Below are positions 60,155 to 64,000 of a stretch of 64,000 bases of DNA, one piece after another (the stretch's first letter is position 1; every line of letters begins with the position of its first letter). A model generated the notes under the pieces. That model had not been told where the DNA came from. It searched no databases and saw only the letters and a program-made list of their open reading frames with translations. Source of the DNA: a virus. The DNA lies in the IMG/VR virus record IMGVR_UViG_3300020202_000062, positions 1-64,000 of that record; one strand, given 5' to 3'. A program made the translations under genes and the position numbers.

Positions 60155-60189
60155 AGTGAGTATCCTTAAGTGTTAGTTAATATAACTAC

Positions 60190-60218
60190 AGAATACAGTA
60201 GTCACAGAAAAAAGTCAA
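60190..60218 (-). promoter_or_regulatory. Sigma70-type promoter (minus strand)
   Basis: On the minus strand, TTGACT (60218-60213), a 17-base spacer and TATTCT (60195-60190). It should drive the endonuclease, HNH, sigma-like and IMPDH-like genes. Confidence 0.8.
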
Positions 60219-60273
60219 AAAAAGATACATTTCAACTTGCAAAGACCCATATAAAGGTAGTAAAGTAACCGAC

Positions 60274-60483
60274 ATGAACACATTAGACAACTTCACATCA
60301 TCAATCGCAACCGAAATCCTAGACAATGTCTACACGACTTTGATTGACGCAGGACTCGACCCAGGTGTCGCTTACCAGCGTGCATTCAACTCAGACTATG
60401 ACTTTGCTCTAGACTTGGCAGAGAACCCAGTCTCAGCAGAAGAGGCCGAGGACGAGTTAGACGCTTGGGTTCCTAGCGTCTAA
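60274..60483 (+). CDS. Small acidic protein
   Basis: The protein has 69 residues: TLDNFTSSIATEILDNVYTT, VAYQRAFNSDYDFALDLAEN and SAEEAEDELDAWVPSV. It is a lone plus-strand gene between two minus operons, overlapping the next by 11 bases. The function is unknown. The upstream region has TATAAA but no certain -35. Confidence 0.72.
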   Translation: MNTLDNFTSSIATEILDNVYTTLIDAGLDPGVAYQRAFNSDYDFALDLAENPVSAEEAEDELDAWVPSV

Positions 60484-61273
60484 TCTCTACCCTTGAAGCC
60501 CTAGCCGTCCCTGTCGAACATACCCCGTTGTTAAAGTCACACCAGGAGCAGATTCGTTTATTAGACGTGGTATGAAAATGCCGTTTGTTTACAATCTCGG
60601 CAGTAATTTCCAACAACCTAGACTCAACTTCATCAAGGTCACTCCTGCTAAAGGTGTGGCCTTTTTGAGCGCCCGAGCGCAAGTAGTAAAGGTTGGCCGT
60701 AACGGGCTTGCCTCCGAAGATCTTGTCTGCTGCTAGAGCATAGATACCTAACTGTAGATTCTTGGGGGCTCCTTTTTTGGATACCTCATGCTTACCGGTC
60801 TTGTAGTCGGTGATGACAATCCTATCGTCGTACTCGTCTACACGGTCGATAAATCCGTTGATAAGAGCAGAGCCTACCACAATTGAGAACGGCATCTCTT
60901 TACTGTGAATGGGGATCTCATCGTCTTGATGGCGATCAGCAAACTCAGTAAGGATCTGCTTGCCTACCTCTATTAGTTCTTGGCCTACCTGATCGTCTGG
61001 ATCCCACTTAGGTACCTGGGCTTCAAACTCTTCCATCAGTTGTTCTAGAGTGAACTTCTCATTAGGCTGTAAACGTTCCTCTAGGGTGCTATGAACTATG
61101 TTACCAAGGGTAGCAGCAGCGCCGAACTGACGCGGCTCCTTAACGATGTAGGTGTAGTAATACTTAGCCCAGCATCCAAAACTACCGTAGACTGTCTCGA
61201 TCCTCGTGTTGCTCATGTCGATCAGGCTCAATCGCTCCAGATCGCTTACTTCCTCCAGCAGCCTTACTGCCAT
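60473..61273 (-). CDS. RecB/Cas4-like PD-(D/E)XK nuclease
   Basis: The protein has 266 residues. YGSFGCWAKYYYTYIVKEPR, ATLGNIVHSTLEERL, then NGFIDRVDEYDDRIVITDYK and the QLGIYALAAD segment are the Cas4/RecB nuclease order, with C-terminal cysteines (RICSWCDFNNGVC) that may hold an Fe-S cluster. ATG 61273 follows GGGAG. It could process DNA ends in replication or recombination. Confidence 0.88.
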   Translation of the reverse strand: MAVRLLEEVSDLERLSLIDMSNTRIETVYGSFGCWAKYYYTYIVKEPRQFGAAATLGNIVHSTLEERLQPNEKFTLEQLMEEFEAQVPKWDPDDQVGQELIEVGKQILTEFADRHQDDEIPIHSKEMPFSIVVGSALINGFIDRVDEYDDRIVITDYKTGKHEVSKKGAPKNLQLGIYALAADKIFGGKPVTANLYYLRSGAQKGHTFSRSDLDEVESRLLEITAEIVNKRHFHTTSNKRICSWCDFNNGVCSTGTARASRVEIRR

Positions 61274-61631
61274 ATGTTCTCCCTGTTAGGTACTCAACTA
61301 GTTTTGGATTGTTCTGTAGCGCATTTAGTAGTCCTGCTGTCATCGTGGATACGATACGCTCTTCTAGGCCCGAATCAAAGTTCTGTGGACCTCCAGCCTG
61401 CGCCCATACAACATGCAGTGTCTCATGCAGTAATGTATCCTGCATACACTCATGCGTCTGGTCTGGATCTAAGAGGATTCTTCCTCCCCTGTAGTCCATG
61501 TATCCAAAGACCTCATGCTCGTCATGTTTACGAGCGAACTCATAGTAGTCTTCCTTGTCGGAACTTACTTCAAACTTCATAGGCCCGACAACTAATGTCT
61601 TTGGGTGAGGTAATACTTCCTGCTTAGGCAT
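61182..61631 (-). CDS. Zincin-like metalloprotease (HExxH)
   Basis: The protein has 149 residues. DTLLHETLHVVWAQAGG holds the HExxH zinc motif after GGRILLDPDQTHECMQ. The size and motif match ImmA/IrrE or SprT-like short zincins. It overlaps the nuclease gene by 92 bases. The substrate is unknown. Confidence 0.84.
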   Translation of the reverse strand: MPKQEVLPHPKTLVVGPMKFEVSSDKEDYYEFARKHDEHEVFGYMDYRGGRILLDPDQTHECMQDTLLHETLHVVWAQAGGPQNFDSGLEERIVSTMTAGLLNALQNNPKLVEYLTGRTYGSKAAGGSKRSGAIEPDRHEQHEDRDSLR

Positions 61632-62172
61632 TCGCTTTCTCCAACTTCTCCTGGATGCGGTTGATCATAAAGTTCAAATTGAAATCTATATGATCTCGAT
61701 TTGCTTCAAGATAATCACAGATCACACCGTGCTTTTTCAGCAGGTTTTTGAGTGCTTCGTCAATGACAATTGCCTCTTCTTCTGTCTGTGTTCTACCTTT
61801 TGGATTGTAGGTCCTACTCTTATGTCTTTTCAAAAACACGTTGTAGTTGTTAAACGTATTGAAGGTATGTAACACAAACCTCTCAAACTCAGGACCCCAA
61901 TGCTTGCCGTATTCTAAGAGCAAGAAGAGTGGCGAGTCTGTAACGATGACATCTACCTTGTCATCTAGAATAAACTGCTTATGGTGCTGCTTCCCCAAGA
62001 GGTACAACTGATCCTTAAGGACTGCTATACTCTCTTCCCAAACCTTATGCTTGGCGAATTCCGAAACTAGCTCGCAGTTATAACCGCGCCACTTGAGTTC
62101 GGCAAACAACTGTGCTGCCGTAGTGCTCTTCCCTGTTCCGGGACCGCCATATAGGTTAACTACTAGGGCCAT
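61624..62172 (-). CDS. P-loop ATPase/kinase (AAA_28-like)
   Basis: The protein has 182 residues. VVNLYGGPGTGKSTTAAQLF is the P-loop; VDVIVTDSPLFLLLEYGKHW supplies a Walker B-like strand, followed by NVFLKRHKSRTYNPKGRTQT. It resembles small NadR-type nucleoside kinases. The substrate is unknown. It overlaps both neighbours. Confidence 0.86.
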   Translation of the reverse strand: MALVVNLYGGPGTGKSTTAAQLFAELKWRGYNCELVSEFAKHKVWEESIAVLKDQLYLLGKQHHKQFILDDKVDVIVTDSPLFLLLEYGKHWGPEFERFVLHTFNTFNNYNVFLKRHKSRTYNPKGRTQTEEEAIVIDEALKNLLKKHGVICDYLEANRDHIDFNLNFMINRIQEKLEKANA

Positions 62173-62293
62173 CTTCGTCCTCGTCTTCGAAGTCTTCGGG
62201 ATCTAAGATCTCGTTGGTCAGAGTGTTTAGGTAGCGGCCATCCTCTAATGCGACTAGGCCAGTTTTACCAATTTCCATGTAATCTTTTTCCAT
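62156..62293 (-). CDS. Small acidic protein
   Basis: The protein has 45 residues from ATG 62293 (TAATG): MEKDYMEIGKTGLVALEDGR, YLNTLTNEILDPEDFEDEDE, DGPSS. It is acidic at its C terminus. The function is unknown. Confidence 0.6.
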   Translation of the reverse strand: MEKDYMEIGKTGLVALEDGRYLNTLTNEILDPEDFEDEDEDGPSS

Positions 62294-62592
62294 TATATCA
62301 CCACCGATCCTAGCACAAGTAGAACACCGAGTAGCACCACAGTAGCAATGAATATCATTAGCCAATTGGGTCCACCACCCCCGAACATGCTGTGCTCTTC
62401 TTTTTCGTATAGTTTCATAACTTCCCTAAGGCCGTGGAACTCTGGCTCTCTAAACTCTAAGCCACAGCACCCTCCAGCCCTAAGGAAGTATCTGTTGTGC
62501 AGGTGAGGCTTGGTGTAGTGATAGATTCTCAACTGCACGTTAGACTCATCTGCGTCGTAATACGAGATTGAATCCGCTTCTACCTGGCTCAT
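62293..62592 (-). CDS. Tail-anchored membrane protein
   Basis: The protein has 99 residues from ATG 62592 (TAATG): MSQVEADSISYYDADESNVQ, RAGGCCGLEFREPEFHGLRE, and a C-terminal membrane helix (WLMIFIATVVLLGVLLVLGS). An earlier in-frame ATG lies in the upstream gene. The function is unknown. Confidence 0.72.
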   Translation of the reverse strand: MSQVEADSISYYDADESNVQLRIYHYTKPHLHNRYFLRAGGCCGLEFREPEFHGLREVMKLYEKEEHSMFGGGGPNWLMIFIATVVLLGVLLVLGSVVI

Positions 62593-62963
62593 TATTCGTT
62601 GTATACCTTGATGGGATTCCAGTTGGGATTGTCCAACTTCTCCTGCATGTCGGCAACATACGAATCCCAATCGCGTTCGTCTTCGGTCTTAGATTCTCTC
62701 TGAATCGATCCTCGGAACGGATTGCGACCATACTTAGTGATGATGACGCGGCCTTCCTGAGTCCTCCATCGGAGAACGCCCTGGGTGCACTGACAAAAGT
62801 CATCCAAGTGTGGATCGATCTTGCCGTTCATGTCGAATCTACCACTGCATGAGTTGGGTAGTGGGCATGCTGAAGTGCCCTTCTTACTGCATCTACCACA
62901 CGCTGTGCAAGTCTCCCAGCACCCCCGTGTAGAAGGATCTCTATATGTGCCTGGTGCGGCCAT
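62592..62963 (-). CDS. Cys-rich zinc-binding protein
   Basis: The protein has 123 residues. CWETCTACGRCSKKGTSACP is a zinc cluster, followed by DDFCQCTQGVLRWRTQEGRV and RDWDSYVADMQEKLDNPNWN. It lies directly downstream of the polymerase gene. The function is unknown. Confidence 0.76.
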   Translation of the reverse strand: MAAPGTYRDPSTRGCWETCTACGRCSKKGTSACPLPNSCSGRFDMNGKIDPHLDDFCQCTQGVLRWRTQEGRVIITKYGRNPFRGSIQRESKTEDERDWDSYVADMQEKLDNPNWNPIKVYNE

Positions 62964-62971
62964 CTGTACTC

Positions 62972-64000
62972 CTAAACCATATTCTCGATGTTATTGAGGG
63001 CAACGATGGTTTGCAGCCTATCTTCTACTTCGATAGAAGTGCTAGCCTTAAACTTGATCGTTACCCTGTGAGTCCCTTCGGGGTATTCGTAATACACCGG
63101 AGAGTCACCATTCACGCTATTGATTATAGCACTTATCTTGTGAATCTGCTGCTCTGTCAACTTAGAATTACCCTTCAAGAAGATGGGCCTGCTACCCCTT
63201 AGGTATGCGGCGTCCATCTTAGAGAAATCCAAGTAGTATATCTTGTAGATCGCACTCTCATCTTCGCCCTCCTTAGCAACCGTACCTTGTAGGATTCCGA
63301 TTTCGCCTGTCTGGAAGAAGTCCTCTGAGACCTTGTCGGCATTGTTGGGGAATACGATTACCTCAACCTCGCCGGTAAGATCACTGAACGTCAAGTAGTA
63401 CATCTTCTTGCCGCTCTTGGTTGTCTTCTTCTTTACTGATGTTATGATTCCGGCGACCTTCACAATACCCATCGTCTCTTCTAGGTCAGACAAGACTGTG
63501 TTGGTCTGGTTCTCTAGGTAATCCCACACCTCCAATAGAGGATGGTCTGTTACGTAGATGCCCAACTCATCCTTCTCGCGATTCAAGAGATCAATCTTGA
63601 TCTGCCTGTCTACTCTGGGCTGCTTGAACCAGTCAGGAATGATTTCGTCAAAGGCACCTGAGCCTGCAAGGTGGTCCATAGTTCTCTTATTGAGTAGGAC
63701 TGGATCACACTTACGTAGGAAGTCATAGATGCTCGTGTACTCCCTGTCTTCTTCTCTCAGCATGGCGTTAACCATAGCGTCACCCATACCTTCAATAGCG
63801 CCAAGACCAAAGAGAATCTGCTTCTCTCCTGAGACTGTGAAATCTCTCTCTGAGCGCCTGATAGATGGCGACTGAACCTCTAGACCTAGCCTTCTGCACT
63901 CGTTCAAGTAGAGCGACAACTTGTCCTTACTGTCCGTAACACTAGACAGTAGGGCGGCCATATACTCTTCTGGGTAATGAGTCTTCAGGTAGGCCGTAAC
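62972..64000 (-). CDS. dnaE: DNA polymerase III alpha subunit, C-terminal part (5' truncated)
   Basis: The frame runs off the right edge (VTAYLKTHYPEEYMAALLSS) and encodes at least 342 residues. RRSERDFTVSGEKQILFGLG, AIEGMGDAMVNAMLREEDRE (finger/HhH region), ELGIYVTDHPLLEVWDYLEN, and an OB domain (GIVKVAGIITSVKKKTTKSG) are typical of DnaE. It is the phage replicative polymerase. The active-site palm would lie outside the window. Confidence 0.95.
   Translation of the reverse strand, partial: VTAYLKTHYPEEYMAALLSSVTDSKDKLSLYLNECRRLGLEVQSPSIRRSERDFTVSGEKQILFGLGAIEGMGDAMVNAMLREEDREYTSIYDFLRKCDPVLLNKRTMDHLAGSGAFDEIIPDWFKQPRVDRQIKIDLLNREKDELGIYVTDHPLLEVWDYLENQTNTVLSDLEETMGIVKVAGIITSVKKKTTKSGKKMYYLTFSDLTGEVEVIVFPNNADKVSEDFFQTGEIGILQGTVAKEGEDESAIYKIYYLDFSKMDAAYLRGSRPIFLKGNSKLTEQQIHKISAIINSVNGDSPVYYEYPEGTHRVTIKFKASTSIEVEDRLQTIVALNNIENMV

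Overview
The window looks like an internal part of a large double-stranded DNA bacteriophage of an actinobacterium, most likely a tailed Streptomyces-type phage with a genome well above 100 kb. The evidence is dense packing of genes that overlap by ATGA, TAATG or TAGTG, roughly 30 tRNA genes and a tmRNA, a WhiB regulator (a family confined to actinobacteria and their phages), an amidase endolysin with small membrane proteins, SSB, DNA polymerase III alpha, a sigma-like factor and dozens of tiny zinc-ribbon proteins. The phage type and host are inferences from gene content; no similarity search was run.

Layout. (1) 1-8 kb: an NAD module (PncA-like amidase, PnuC transporter, NadR-like bifunctional enzyme, NAMPT-like phosphoribosyltransferase), followed by tRNAs, a GNAT protein, a free-standing S4-domain protein and a sirtuin. 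(2) 8-14 kb: tRNA cluster I interleaved with very small genes, a Thg1-like tRNA polymerase, tmRNA and a hemerythrin-like protein. (3) 14-20 kb: SpoU methylase, AAA ATPase, RNase HI, WhiB and a tandem-hairpin RNA. (4) 20-34 kb: a ubiquitin-like conjugation gene set: an E2-like protein fused to zinc ribbons, a JAB/JAMM protease with a -1 frameshift extension, a ThiF/E1-like enzyme, a beta-grasp Ubl, a CDC48/FtsH-like AAA unfoldase and three tandem E2-like paralogues. (5) 34-36 kb: MerR-like regulator, SSB and uracil-DNA glycosylase. (6) 36-47 kb: tRNA cluster II with thioredoxin, RNA ligase, dual-specificity phosphatase, phosphoesterase and Pth2-like peptidyl-tRNA hydrolase. It also holds an amber-suppressor tRNA and several tRNA genes that are truncated or carry structured insertions. 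(7) 47-52.7 kb: nucleotidyltransferase, phosphoesterase, oligoribonuclease and many small genes, closed by a strong terminator. (8) 52.7-64 kb, mostly minus strand: lysis genes, membrane proteins, IMPDH/GMPR, sigma-like factor, HNH and PD-(D/E)XK nucleases, P-loop protein, and the C-terminal part of DnaE, which runs off the right edge. A two-gene plus-strand island (dNMP kinase) lies at 54.3-55.5 kb.

How the genes may work together (inference). Nicotinamide salvage could rebuild NAD that host defences destroy. The tRNA set, tmRNA, Thg1-like enzyme, RNA ligase, Pth2-like hydrolase and methylase form a translation-maintenance set. The E1-E2-Ubl-JAB-AAA set could tag and unfold proteins.

Most notable are the phage Ubl system with its in-frame GGGAAAA slippery site, a second slippery site on the minus strand, a Gln-like tRNA with anticodon CTA next to a pth2-like gene carrying an early in-frame TAG, and tRNA genes with structured insertions.
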